A stretch of DNA of 64,000 nucleotides. Source: Pelodera strongyloides (taxonomy: Eukaryota; Nematoda; Chromadorea; Rhabditida; Rhabditidae). The stretch spans positions 78,926-142,925 of the forward strand of contig JAANDG010000376.1 in assembly GCA_036852015.1 (NCBI GenBank), given 5' to 3'. Positions 22,701-33,500 of this stretch are shown here, piece by piece. The translations under genes were made by a program, and so were the position numbers. Each line of letters begins with the position of its first letter. The first letter of the stretch is position 1. The notes under the pieces are model-generated. The model saw only the letters and a list, made by a program, of their open reading frames with translations, did not search any database and was not told where the DNA came from.

Positions 22701-25700
22701 TCTCTATTCTTTACTAAATACAAGTAAACTCGAAGAAAAACGATGATTTTGTAGTGACTGCGATTCTTTAAGTATTCACCGCTTTCTGAGTTTGTTAACT
22801 TGGCCCCAAGAACTTTCCTTTCGAGAACTTTCATCTGAAGCCTCTAATCTCATTTTCTTTCAGGAAGTACTACCGAGTAAGAAAGACATGCATCAACTTG
22901 GCGATACAATCAGCAGAAGCGGTTGGTTCTAATTCTTTTTACTTATTTGTTGTCTAGCGGCTTAAGGGCTTCTCGGACACTCAGATGACCGGGGTTCGAA
23001 TCCGGCGACCACCTTAACCCTCTACCTTCAGCCGAGGCACGATCACGTCTTCAAGGTCGACCTGAAGACGCTCTACTGAGGGAAAAATATGAAAATTTAC
23101 GAAAGAAATTCGACCAGTGGCAATTGTTACAAGCAACCAATTGCAATGGAACGGAGGCGGTCAAAATACAGGTAAGCTATTATTTCCCTGAGCCAGATTC
23201 TGTCTTTTCCGTAAGTATTATAGAGCAACGGTTACGCGAAACATAACATATTCGAAGTGCAAAAAAGTGTCCTGCTACAGGGCGGCGCACCCTCTATAGG
23301 GGAAATACGGTGGAGGGCACGGAAAGTGTAAATATTTAGTTAGCGCTCCTACGGCGTATTTATGGCGAAATTATGGCGCACAACTGGCGCCCTTATGGCA
23401 CACCGTTCGCGCTACTCCAAGAAATGGTCCAATATTGGAAGTTGACACCTAATTACAGTTTCCTTTCAGAAAGAGTTGATAAAAGAGCACACTGAAGTGA
23501 TGGACCTTCTTTCCATGCAGTATCCGACTATGGGACACAAGAATAATGTTACCGTAGTCAACAAGTAAGTGATTACATGCGATAATATTACTGAATTCGT
23601 GTTCATAACATACTACTAAATCTAATCCGCTAATTATTTATTCCAGTAAATGAAACGATTAGAATGATAGGTTGATTATGGGGTAGTAGCACGTTAGGGT
23701 ACATTAGCACTAGCGCTATCTAGCGGGTATTAGCACGGCATCCAAGCACTGACACCTAGCGTAGCAGAACTTTTATTGCTAGTCTTCAAATGAATAAGTG
23801 AAATAGGATGCGACGCATTTAAAGGGAAATGTGTGTTGATTTCAGAAAGCGTCCCCCAATATCATCAGTTGTTTATCAACCACCGCAAGGCAATCAGAGG
23901 AAAGAAGAACTGATGTTGGCAGTATCAACCCAGTAAGTTATTTAAAGGGTCAGGTCCAGTGAAAACATGACGTCACCAGATCGTGCCTGCAGAGGTAGAT
24001 CAGTCAGTTCAGATTTTGTGAACAAAAAACTGAGTTACACAGGTATTATTGAGAGAAAGGAATACCTTTCGACAGTAAAGGATGAGCGTGGCGGCGGGGA
24101 TCGCGTTCCTCCCTTCATATAAGCATGCGGGGTAAGATAGGAATAGATGTAATGCCTGCCTTTTTTCAGAGGTGGTAAAGGGCTAAACAACGAGTTCCTC
24201 CCACGCTTTTGCCCCCCGGGTGTTGACTATATCCTGGGGAGTGGCTGGCTTATACGACTCTCGAACAGCAGGATACAATATTTTAAAAACTTGGGTAAAG
24301 AGTTCCACATAAATTTCAGAAGTGACTCTGGTTCTGTGTATACGACCACTTCCACGTCGTCGTGTACTCCGTCTCCGACTACTTCTTCACCAACACCTCC
24401 ACTGAATAAGAAACAACAGAGTAGAGGGACAGGACACACGGAAACTGGTGGGTGTCGATGTGCCTTTTGGTTTCTGTCGGTATATAAATTTAACGTTTCT
24501 TTCAAAGATAGCGGATAATATTGTGCTAGATGCCAATCTAGATGGTCTATTGGCTGGGGTTAGTTAGCGACAGTGCAAGGTGAGCATTCATGAGCAACAC
24601 AACCCGGGTTCAAACTCCTTCCAGTGCTAATATCTTTCAAGTTTACAAGAGATGTATTCTATAACAAAATTTGTTTAGGCACCACTACTACATCGACTGG
24701 TGTAAATACGAATTTGTCGGTAACTTCTGTCCGTTCGGAGGATTCCTCACAACCCTCGCGCAATGTACCACCGCCTATTTCAAAACGTCCAATTTTGGAC
24801 CCGCCACCCCGAAATGTGGCCAGCGACAGGAAAAATGTTCAGTCAAAACCAGCCATTGGTGTCAAGGTTGTTTCTTGGTATTCTTGTTATTGTTTGTTAC
24901 TTCTTGTTAGTGTAGCTCTAAAAAAAAGAGCTAAAAACGATCGTTCTCAAAGAGATTATACTAACGGGTGAAGGGTAGGATGTAGGATTGTATTTAGAAA
25001 GAACATAGTAAAGTATTATATATGAAATTAAGGAAGGCGTTGGAATTTTTTTAGTAAAATTTTTTTAGTCCTCATCAACCGATAGCGAAACAGCCACCGA
25101 TCGGGTGAAACGAGAAATGGTTGAAGCAATACGCAGGGAAAGAGAGCTACAGGTGAACAAGCAAATGAATACTTTAAAGGGTCAGGCCCATTTCAAATTA
25201 CCCCTATTTTTGATGCCTCCATCGGATTCTCCGTTTCAAATATAGTAGGCTGAATTTTTTTCCAATTTTCAGTCGCAATATTCACGCAGTTTTCAGCAAT
25301 TTACCATGTCCAGTCATACACAACAATCAATCGCAGTTGTCACGCCCATTCGCGCTGATTGGCCAATATCGCAATTGCCACGCCCAATAGAGCATATTGC
25401 CCAATTAGCGCGGAGGGGCGTGACAACTGCGATATATAGTTGGGTATGGCTGCAAATGGTAAATTGCTGAATACTGCGTGAATTTTGCGCTTGAAAATTA
25501 GAAAAATATCGTATCCTACTATATTTGACATGGAGAATCAGATGGAATCATCAAAAATAGGGGTCCTTTGAAATGGGCCTGACCCTTTAAAGCGAAATAT
25601 CGTCCAGTTTTTGTCACGATGCGTTTCAAAAACCGGCCGGTATTTTGCTTTAAATGGGTGTTCCAGGCGAATTGCATGCACTTTGCTTAGGAAACGTAGA

Positions 25701-28696
25701 AGAATTGCAGAGTTATGAGAAATCCAATAGAAGTATTTGTATGTATAGGAGACTATGCCAAGTGAGAATACTGTATTGCCCAATTGCAGCGCGCACGCCA
25801 CAGCTCGGACATGCCCGCGGTTCAGTCGTCACAAGCTAAGCGAGTAGCGGATAGTAACAAACCAGCGAATTATAAACGAAACACCGAACGAGAGCCAGTA
25901 GCTCCGGTAAGCAGAATCTCTATCACCACTAACGAGCAACTTGTTTAGCAGATAAATTTGGGCTAATGCCTGTACTTACAGAATTGGAAGTAGACGCAAT
26001 ATTGGCCATCGTTATTAATATTTTTTGTAGTCTCAGACGTGGTGCCTAAAAATATTGAAATTTGAGTATAGGATAGGGTGTAACTATATTGATCCACATA
26101 GCATTTATCGATTTTTAATACCGATTTATCAATTTATTGAATTTGCAATTCAGGAGCATCTCGGGAATAACGTTGGCCGTGTAAGTGTGCCGGCGACTAG
26201 TAAGATGACCACGTTCCGTCAATCTACGAAAGATGCAAATATTCAAGCAGATAGAAACGAGGATCCGGCATTTAATAAATCACATACTCAGAAGCCAGTA
26301 GAAACTACGAATCTGAACAGAAATGGAAATAGAAATAATGGGTGGGTTTCTGGAAAGCTCTTGATTTCATTAGTCCTTATCTGATATCTACACTGGAAAT
26401 TTCTCATCAGGCTTCTGAACCTAATGTTACTTCCGATACTGTGAAAAAAATTATAACATGAAAATTTATACGCATGTTCTAATTTTTAATGTAGCCATAA
26501 CGTTGAGGAACATATTTCTATTATCGGCAGTAAAAATTGTGGCGGAACCCTTTTGTATTTCCCTTTTAGGCCACCCGAAAGTTTTTTGTATTTCCCTTTT
26601 AGGCCACCTCCCGTCACTATAACTCAGAAGAACGGTTTCCCAGGGCAATCTTCGAGGAAAGATCTCCCGGAGGACAGTTATCGGACCAGAACTCCTATCA
26701 GCGTACAAAATGAAAACAATGAGAAGAGAAATGATAGAATCAATGGACCGACAAAGATGACGATTGTCAACTCGAGCAGATCGGAGACAAGAGTTGAACC
26801 TCCTGTACCCAAGGAAGTCGCTGTAAAGCCACAGGTATGATAGTTATTTGTGTAAAATCTTATGTTAGTGTACTTTCATTGTTTCCTTAAAGGTGGTTAT
26901 CGTAGCATGCACAAGTTGTAAAACGGGGCGCAAACCTTGAGCTAGTCTTTGTGCGTAATAAATTAATTAGTTTACTCAATTTGCACAATTATCGCATTGG
27001 ATCAGTACTTGTGTGGTCATACATAACATATCCAAAGACTATCCTCAACGTTGGTGACAGGCATATGTATCGAAAACGAAACGTACTTTACAAAGTATCA
27101 TACAAAACTCCCACAATCACAGGTGCTATGCTGACTTTGACGTAATTATGGATTGACTGATTTATCGATTGACCAGTATCTAGTTATTGATTTCTCCAGG
27201 TTGGTCGTCTTCCCGATCGTCGTCCGGTCGTGACGTCATCTGTGACGTCATCAGTGGGTCCACTTCCTTCCCAATTGGGCTCGTCGTCCAGGGACAGGCT
27301 GAAGCCAGTCCAGACTCCAGTGATCAAGACCGAAGTACAAACTACAAATAGACCTGTGACGTCACAAACACCACCCAAGGCAAACTATGCAAGTAAAACG
27401 GCGGTTGTTTCAACACCGACAACAGCCACAGTAGCTCCACCCCCACCACCGCCACCCCCGCCTCCTCCTCCTCCACCTTTGCCCCCACCGATGAATTCAT
27501 CACCGCAACAAAAGCAGGTACGTACAACATTGTGAGCCATTGGTGCGCCAACTTAACGCGAGATGGGAACACCTCACCTCCTGGCGTTGGCGTACCGATT
27601 GTTTGTGTTTACGCGCTCCAGATAAAAGAATCAGTCATGGATGATGTATTCCTCAGTGAAGAAATTGTTTCGACAACAAAAAAAAACAATATTACTTAGA
27701 AAACAAAAATAAGTCATTCTTCTATTGTTCAGACTCCATATCGACCTTCACCCACTGCAAACCGTGAAGTGAGTAGACCACAGCAACTAGCATCAAGCAT
27801 TGGTCAAAACAAGACGAGGTATGTTTTTTTTTGTAGATTACTGTAATTTTTCTGTTACTATAGTATGGACCAACGAATTTATCGGATGGAGTAGGATTTT
27901 CGAGAAAATACTGTGAACCCGAATTCCATAACACACAAACTCTCGCAGTAGCGAACAGAACCTTACGACCTACCTAGTCGTGCATATTTCGTAAATATTT
28001 TGGGAGTTTTTGATCAACCATCGTTTGAAATATGAAACTTTCTAGTTTTGCAAACTTCCCTCTTATTTAGGATTTATTGTAAAAACATTTTTTTAGTGAA
28101 ATCCCCACTCCGAGTTCCCCCTTGATCTCGCTGTCCGATTTGACAGACCAGAAAAGGAAGCTGAAGAGTGTACAGGTGAGCCAATAGTTCGCCAATCGTT
28201 CGCGGGAAACGTCGCTCTCATGTGGCAAACGAATGGCTCTAATGCGCAACCCTTTCAGAAAGTTGAAAAAGATCCATTGCCAAAGAATGGAGATCCACGA
28301 GCCGATCTAATGGCTCAAATACGAGGTGTCGGAGGAATAAATAGTCTGAAAAAGGTTGGATTCTTGTTGTTATCTAAAAACGACAATGTTAGCGCCGTGA
28401 TAAACTATCATAATCTTTCCCAGACAAGTGACGCGGGTTCGAACCCCGCTCCTCTCAACCGGGACCAAATTGCTTTCTGGGAGTCGGGAAACTAATTAAA
28501 ATTTTATATGTTCTATAAGATCAATCACCGCCGACGTGCCTGTAATGGCCGAACTTGTTCCCTAATAGACGGTATTCCTACACACAGGTTTATCTGATGT
28601 TCGGCGCGAAAAGGGAAAACAGGGATATGGTAATTCACAGCACGAAAACGATATAAAATAATCATCTGATTTCAGGTTCAGACGCACAAGAAATGA
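19792..28696 (+). CDS. Coiled-coil, proline-rich protein with C-terminal WH2-type motif
   Basis: Exons that join in frame: 19792-19833, 20170-20256, 20475-20562, 20873-20943, 21174-21557, then 22864-22921, 23032-23171, 23470-23564, 23846-23932, 24320-24447, 24679-24866, 25069-25152, 25790-25906, 26154-26341, 26603-26834, 27200-27517, 27733-27818, 28097-28175, 28259-28354, 28676-28696 (over 850 aa). An exon at 22138-22216 probably belongs, but its link from 21557 is unresolved; a short basic exon near 21655-21750 would restore phase. Order of parts: basic N-terminus MAPQGHSFLHFFKK; a 120-residue Arg/Glu-rich single-helix or coiled-coil region; a second coiled coil (LREKYENLRKKFDQWQLLQ); long Ser/Thr/Pro-rich disorder; a 14-Pro run; and the end DPRADLMAQIR...LKKVQTHKK, which fits the WH2 pattern (helix, then LKKV) for G-actin binding. 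LKSV at the end of the 28097 exon may be a second weak copy. It is likely an actin regulator (inference); no named family was matched. A trans-splice-type acceptor is at 19764-19765. Confidence 0.8.
22334..22771. mobile_element. TTAA-MITE family B, full copy
   Basis: About 438 bp long inverted repeat. Left end TTAAAGGATCGCAGTCACTC, right end GTGACTGCGATTCTTTAA. The arms remain paired inward for well over 150 bp (for example TTTACCAAAACGGAATAATT against AATTATTCGGTTTTGGTAAA). It lies inside an intron of the WH2-protein gene. It is non-coding and could form a long RNA hairpin when transcribed. Confidence 0.8.
22951..23013 (+). repeat. tRNA-derived fragment filling a short intron
   Basis: TGTCTAGCGGCTTAAGG resembles an A box, and GGGGTTCGAATCC is a clear B box/T arm, followed by GGCGACCACC. 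It occupies much of a 110-bp intron (22922-23031) of the WH2-protein gene. The acceptor and anticodon stems do not close, so it is a tRNA relic or SINE head rather than a tRNA gene. Confidence 0.5.
24549..24627 (+). repeat. tRNA-derived SINE-like fragment
   Basis: TTGGCTGGGGTTAGTTAGCG and, about 45 bases on, CCCGGGTTCAAACTCC resemble degenerate A and B boxes. It lies in an intron of the WH2-protein gene. No complete cloverleaf can be drawn. Confidence 0.4.
25174..25590. mobile_element. TTAA-MITE family C, full copy
   Basis: About 417 bp. Left end TTAAAGGGTCAGGCCCATTT, right end AAATGGGCCTGACCCTTTAA, with arms paired deep inward (CCCCTATTTTTGATG against CATCAAAAATAGGGG). A second inner palindrome around TCGCAGTTGTCACGCC / GGCGTGACAACTGCGA fills the centre. 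It lies in an intron of the WH2-protein gene. Single ends of the same family are at about 3290 and 23944. Confidence 0.82.
25587..25653. mobile_element. TTAA-MITE family A, 67-bp miniature copy
   Basis: Begins TTAAAGCGAAATATCG and ends CCGGCCGGTATTTTGCTTTAA in inverted orientation, with GATGCGTTTCAAAAACCGG inside. Its left TTAA is the same four bases as the right TTAA of the family C element at 25174-25590, so the two are joined edge to edge. Confidence 0.7.
26568..26602 (+). promoter_or_regulatory. Duplicated in-frame 3' splice sites
   Basis: The acceptor phrase TTGTATTTCCCTTTTAG followed by GCCACC occurs twice, with AGs at 26568-26569 and 26601-26602, exactly 33 bases apart. Both choices keep the frame. 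The upstream site would add 11 residues (PPESFLYFPFR-type) ahead of the PPVTITQ segment of the WH2 protein. It appears to be a short tandem duplication that includes the branch/pyrimidine tract. Confidence 0.7.
28388..28456 (+). repeat. tRNA-derived fragment in an intron
   Basis: The T arm GCGGGTTCGAACCCCGC is perfect, while the 5' half (GTTAGCGCCGTGATAAAC) is only vaguely A-box-like. It lies in the last intron of the WH2-protein gene. Probably SINE-derived; not a functional tRNA. Confidence 0.45.
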
Positions 28697-30072
28697 GCCG
28701 TTCGGGACTCTTCTTGCCATGTGTTATTTGTTTGCTCAAGAATAAATGTTTAAAATATACACCGCACTGAAGCTGACCACGAATATGCATGACCTGTTGT
28801 TTCTCTATACAAAACAAGATCCGCTATTTTCCACGGTACTGACCTTTAAAAATCGATGAACCAACGCGACACAGTAAAACTCATACCATTCGAATCAAAT
28901 CACAAATTTTTCGTTATACCATATATAATATGTGCCTCATTCCACGAAAAAACATCAAAGGTTTATTATAATCACTCAATTTATTTTAAAAAAAACATAA
29001 ATTACATAAAAAAAAATGTACACGTAAATATGAGAAGATTGTTGTACAATATAAACAAACAAGAGTTGCCGAGTAATAGAGAAAAGTCACTCTATACATA
29101 TTCTTCATTTCCATACAAGTATTTCGAATGTAAAGAAACGGTAAAATACATTCCACGGTGCATCATTCAGAGTATACTGTGAAAAATAAACTTTGGAGAT
29201 GAAAAAATATGAATGCATCCCGGTATATGAATGCAAGATATGTCTGATAAAAAATTGAATTTCGGTTCAAAAGAAAGTGGTCATAAGATTAAAACCATAG
29301 AAACCGAATACTTCTTTATATTTAATCTGAGATGATAAATTTGTAATCCCGAAATTCAATTTTGAACCAGAGAAAAGGAGTCAGACTTTTTTTCTTTATA
29401 CACTTTGAACAAAACTCGACTTCGCCGCTATTTGACTTTGTATACCCGGAATAGTGAAAGGAACAGTACTTACATACATAACACACTCAAAGAGTGATAA
29501 CCGTATAACTTTCTTAAAGGTACGCAGTCGCTCCGATTCATCATTACTTGGGCTAACTTTTGCACCAAAACACAAAAAAAAACCAACATTGTCGAAATAT
29601 ATCTCAACGACTAAAGCGTTTTTCGCGATATTTTTCAAACGCAATGACTGGAGTGACTACGGTCCTTTAATGTGAATGAACAAACCTGGCCTACTTTACA
29701 TAAAAACAATTTCGAACAGTACACAGTTCAAAGAAAGATCTTTGAACCAGCATAAACAAGGACAAGACCAAGCCATTTTTTTTTTGAGAAACATTGTTAA
29801 ATGGTAAAGTAAACCTCGGATGACGGACTTTGGATATAAGCAATTCGCGATAACTAAACAAAACGTTTTTTTTAGAGAAGATAGATGAGCGACAGATAAA
29901 AGAACCCCTTTTGAAATACCACGAAAAATTGTAAGGGAGAGGATATGTTTACGGAAAAACGTAATGACTGACTCAAAGGAATCATAAACTGCTATATCAA
30001 AACCGTAACCATACTGATTGCTCGCCCCCGTCCGTCACGTGCACAAAGGTGATGCATAGATAATAGATCATA
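28697..30072. other. Intergenic, convergent 3' ends
   Basis: Between the WH2-protein gene (+) and the AT-hook gene (-). An AATAAA at 28741-28746 is 45 bases after the WH2 stop codon. A partly inverted pair (GAATTTCGGTTCAAAA near 29257 and GAAATTCAATTTTGAACC near 29352) and a family B MITE (29514-29670) are the only structures seen. Confidence 0.6.
29514..29670. mobile_element. TTAA-MITE family B, short copy
   Basis: 157 bp. Left end TTAAAGGTACGCAGTCGCTC, right end GAGTGACTACGGTCCTTTAA. It shares the CGCAGTC(A/G)CTCC core of the family B element at 22334-22771 and has lost most of the interior. Confidence 0.7.
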
Positions 30073-32436
30073 TTAGGATCGGACAAAGCCCCTTGGGATC
30101 TTGTTATCACGGACAACCATCACAGTCACCTCCTTCTCCACCTCGTCTTTCTTCGCAATTGGAAAGGGATCAGTCTGAAAAGTGTTCTCTCTATTTGTTA
30201 CGTATTTAAAGCGGCACAACGACCGGTTTTTGAAGCGTACGTGGACAAATGCATTCCCATATGTTTGGATGCAAGAAAATTAGAATAAATACATGGCAAT
30301 GCGATTGTCCAACATACGATCCAAAAACCAACATGAATATTCAATATGAATGGTTATTATAATGATTATGAGTAAGTTGCTGTTTTTTTATTCAACAGCT
30401 TCTCTCTTTTTGGCCCCCATTTAAGCGTACTTCCTTTTTACTGAAGTAAACCCCAACCTAATAATTACAAGTAAAAGGTCAAAGCCTAACCTTCCTCAAA
30501 AGGTGTTCTCTATAAGCGACCTCCTTCATCCATCGTCTGTCGTCTCTGATCACTCGCCTCTCCTCTTTCTCTGGCTTCTCGTGCCTCTTACGAACAGTTT
30601 CCTTACTGTATTCCAAGGACTCGGGACAACCCTGAAAGCAAAATTAGAATGTGTTGTCACATGTGGGCGAAAATTAGAGCGACCACATCTGAAGAATCTT
30701 GTAGGCTCAGTGAAACATATCGATAATACTTATTGTACCCAGTCGATAATACGTAGCCCAATTGTGCATCGAAAACGGTACTTCATTTTTCTACATGTCA
30801 CAAACAAAAAGAAAGGAAGATCTATAAAGAGAGAACATAGAAAATAAAGAAGCTTAAAATAAACTGAAACTAACCTCAATGGGGGCAAGTCTGCCAACTT
30901 TATGAACGGGTGGGAGACAAGTGTCAATGCTGCCTCCTTCTTCTCCCTGTACAAGTTCAATCGTGTTGCCCACCCGGGATACGTCAGACGTGGAGGCAAA
31001 GGACTAAAAAAAGGTCATTTATTTATAGACAAAGAGATAAAACCTTCTATAAAAACGTATTCGGAAAATATTCGTAGATACTACCAACGTGAGAAGTAAT
31101 AATGTCCATCCATGTTATGCATCATGAAACTTTTGAAATAATATATGGCTTAAAAATATTATATGGTTTATACGGTTATGTTATGAGAAACTACATGTAT
31201 TTTAAAATAAATTACAGAAAAGGTGCAAATAAATAAGCATACTGCTGGTTTCTTTACAGTAAAAAAATTATGAAGAGAGAAAATAGGATGGCACATCGTA
31301 ATCCGTAATTTTCTAGTTTACACGTTACCAACACAACAGATGACTACACAAACAAAGAGAAGAGAGATAAAAATGTACCTGATCAGCCAGTTGGAATGGG
31401 CAGTGCGTGATTGTTTTGTGGTCTGTCGCTGCTGCTGCAAATAAATAAATTGTTACTAAACTGCACCCAATTAAGCCACTAGTAACGTAGAAACTGGTGA
31501 TGGCCTATTTAATTTTCCTATTTAACTTTATTTATGTGGATTATTGGGGGGGGTATCCAGTATGATTGTGTACCTGAATAAAGTGGTATTCATTTGTGCA
31601 GAGTAATACGTAATACGTAATACTAAGGCCAACGCCAATAGGCCAAACGAGGGGAGGCAGCTTTTCTACACAATGGTTTAGTCGAAAACAGTGCGCCAAT
31701 CCAGTTAGACTTACCAGATGGAGGTCTACCCCTTTTCTTCGGTGGCATGCCAGTGGAACGCTCCCGCACTTTCGGTTGCTGAAAATTTACAGTAGTTAGC
31801 TTAGTTTTACAAATAGCCTGCGGTCCGGGAGCTTCCAGAAGGAAAAAGCCAAAGATTAGTATACCTACTAAGTAGTAGACCTAAGTAGTAGACCTAAGAG
31901 TAGGAAGAATCGGCCTCGAAGGCTATGCCTTGCAAGTACACAAGGTGATCGTGATAAGTCTCCCAATCAATTCACACATCTAACAGCACGGGGGGTTTTC
32001 GTGACAAACATACCTTCGCAACCAAAATACCCTTAGATGTCTGTGTGTCGCGACCAAAACGTCCAGGCTTAACGGGTGTAGTATCCTTGTCCTAAATTAA
32101 ACTGATAAAAAAAATTACGCAGGTTCTAGTATCTGTCAGACCAGGTAAGGTAACGAAACATGTCCTAAAAATCAGACAGTAGAAAAAAAAATATACGAAC
32201 CTTTCCACGCGGAGACTTGCCGGTGCCAAAGCGAACACTACGAGCAGCTGCCTAAATTTAGTAAATATATTTATTAAAAAAAAGTAGGGAACGTTAAAAT
32301 TACAAGTGTACAATTGCAAGAAAGTCAAAACGGGAAAATGGTAATATGTTGTAAATACGTTCAGCGGATGAGAAGAAAATGATAACTGATTGGTCCTCAC
32401 CTTTGTAACTCCCGGTCGCCGGAAGCGCGACGTCAT
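30073..32436 (-). CDS. AT-hook nuclear protein
   Basis: Eight exons in frame: 32436-32401, 32251-32201, 32091-32014, 31778-31715, 31434-31379, 31003-30875, 30631-30491, 30174-30073 (218 aa). The N-terminal half is basic with Arg/Gly/Phe-type patches (VRFGTGK, KPGRFGRD). MPPKKRGRPPS carries the AT-hook core RGRP, which binds the minor groove of A+T-rich DNA. The C-terminal part is charged and helical: KETVRKRHEKPEKEERRV, then RRWMKEVAYREHLLRK, ending KIPRGFVRS. The KRHxKxExEER run recalls the PEHE region of MSL1-type chromatin proteins, but this is a weak visual match. The exon at 31434 has a repeated acceptor (gcagcagcag), allowing in-frame Ala variation. It is divergent from the gene at 33501. 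Confidence 0.78.
30207..30345. mobile_element. TTAA-MITE family A, degenerate copy
   Basis: The left end TTTAAAGCGGCACAACGACC with CGGTTTTTGAAGCGTACG is recognisable. The right end is decayed (ACGATCCAAAAACC). It lies in the last intron of the AT-hook gene. Confidence 0.5.
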
Positions 32437-33500
32437 GCCGAATTAAACTCCACAATTTTCAAGTAGGTACTTCTAAAATGATCGGAGTTAAGATAAGGAG
32501 CGCCGGGTTGAATCTAAGCAACAGGAAAGCGACCACGAACGAACGTTTCTAGAAGGACTTTTCTAGAAGAAAGACAAAGTTGAATAAGCGCTTCAAAAAT
32601 CTTATACTAGTAGAAGTTAGACTTATTCCGGTAATGGGTAACGCAACCTAAATACGGATCTTTGAGGAACGTGTCAGAAGCAAAAGATGTATCATCTCGT
32701 TGAAATGCAAGTAATTTACGAGATAGTATATCTGACCAAATCGAAGGAGACGAATATACGTCACAAGCAAACACAGGGGTGACGGGCGACGATAGATAAA
32801 TAACACAGGAGCTTGTAACCACAAATTAAACCGGCTGCAAGACACTATGCCGATCCCCTGGAACGATATGTATTCTGTGAAACATGGTGTTTTGCCGAAA
32901 TAAACAAAAGGGGCGGGGCGCTAATAACTAAGTAGCATCCATTTTGCGTTGATCTTAAATAAGATGTAAAAGACGAAATCCACGCAGGATGTAGTCTACT
33001 TTAACGCAATTTTGATCCTCGTATCCAGGCCTGTGGGCCCGCTCGGTATTTTTCACGCAACGCAGCTCGCGCCGCGCCGATTTCAATTCTGGATGAGGTT
33101 TGCACGATGCAAAAATCATTCAAACGCTTAAAAGATTTATACTAAAGTACATGCAGGATTTATCCAAATTTGATCCAACAGCCGGAGATCTGTGCTTTTT
33201 TGATCTTTCCGTACGCGGTCATACCCCATTTACGTTTTCGACCCCGGGAAAAGAATAAAATTTAAATTTTGTTTTTTTGTTTTTGTTTGTTTGTTTCAGA
33301 ACAGCTCCAATCTTGTTGTTTTATTTACCGAACACTTTTTATTAGCTCTCAACTTAAGTACAACCTCCCCACTCGCGTGAAGAGCCCCCAATAATGAATA
33401 GTCCCTAAAACGAAGCTGTCGGCGTGTCATAACATGTTTGCTCTTTTGTTTGTTGTTTTCCCTTTCGATTGTTATTATTATAGATTGGAATAAGACCAGT
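32437..33500. promoter_or_regulatory. Divergent intergenic region, likely shared promoter
   Basis: About 1.06 kb separates the divergent AT-hook (-) and Mis14-like (+) genes. It includes a local G+C-rich patch at about 33025-33085 (GGCCTGTGGGCCCGCTCGG, then CGCAGCTCGCGCCGCGCCG). A tttag at 33479-33482 shortly before the plus-strand ATG may be a trans-splice acceptor. No TATA box or known operator was identified. Confidence 0.4.

Noticed and set aside
27228..27262. TGACGTCA palindromes resembling CRE sites
   Set aside because: They lie in a coding exon of the WH2-protein gene, where GTGACGTCATC encodes Val-Thr-Ser. A regulatory role cannot be supported from sequence.
30730..30999. Minus-strand frame reading PPRLTYPGWATRLNLYREKK
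   Set aside because: It is open and looks protein-like, but splicing phase from the preceding exon and into the following one requires the other frame (SFASTSDVSRV...).
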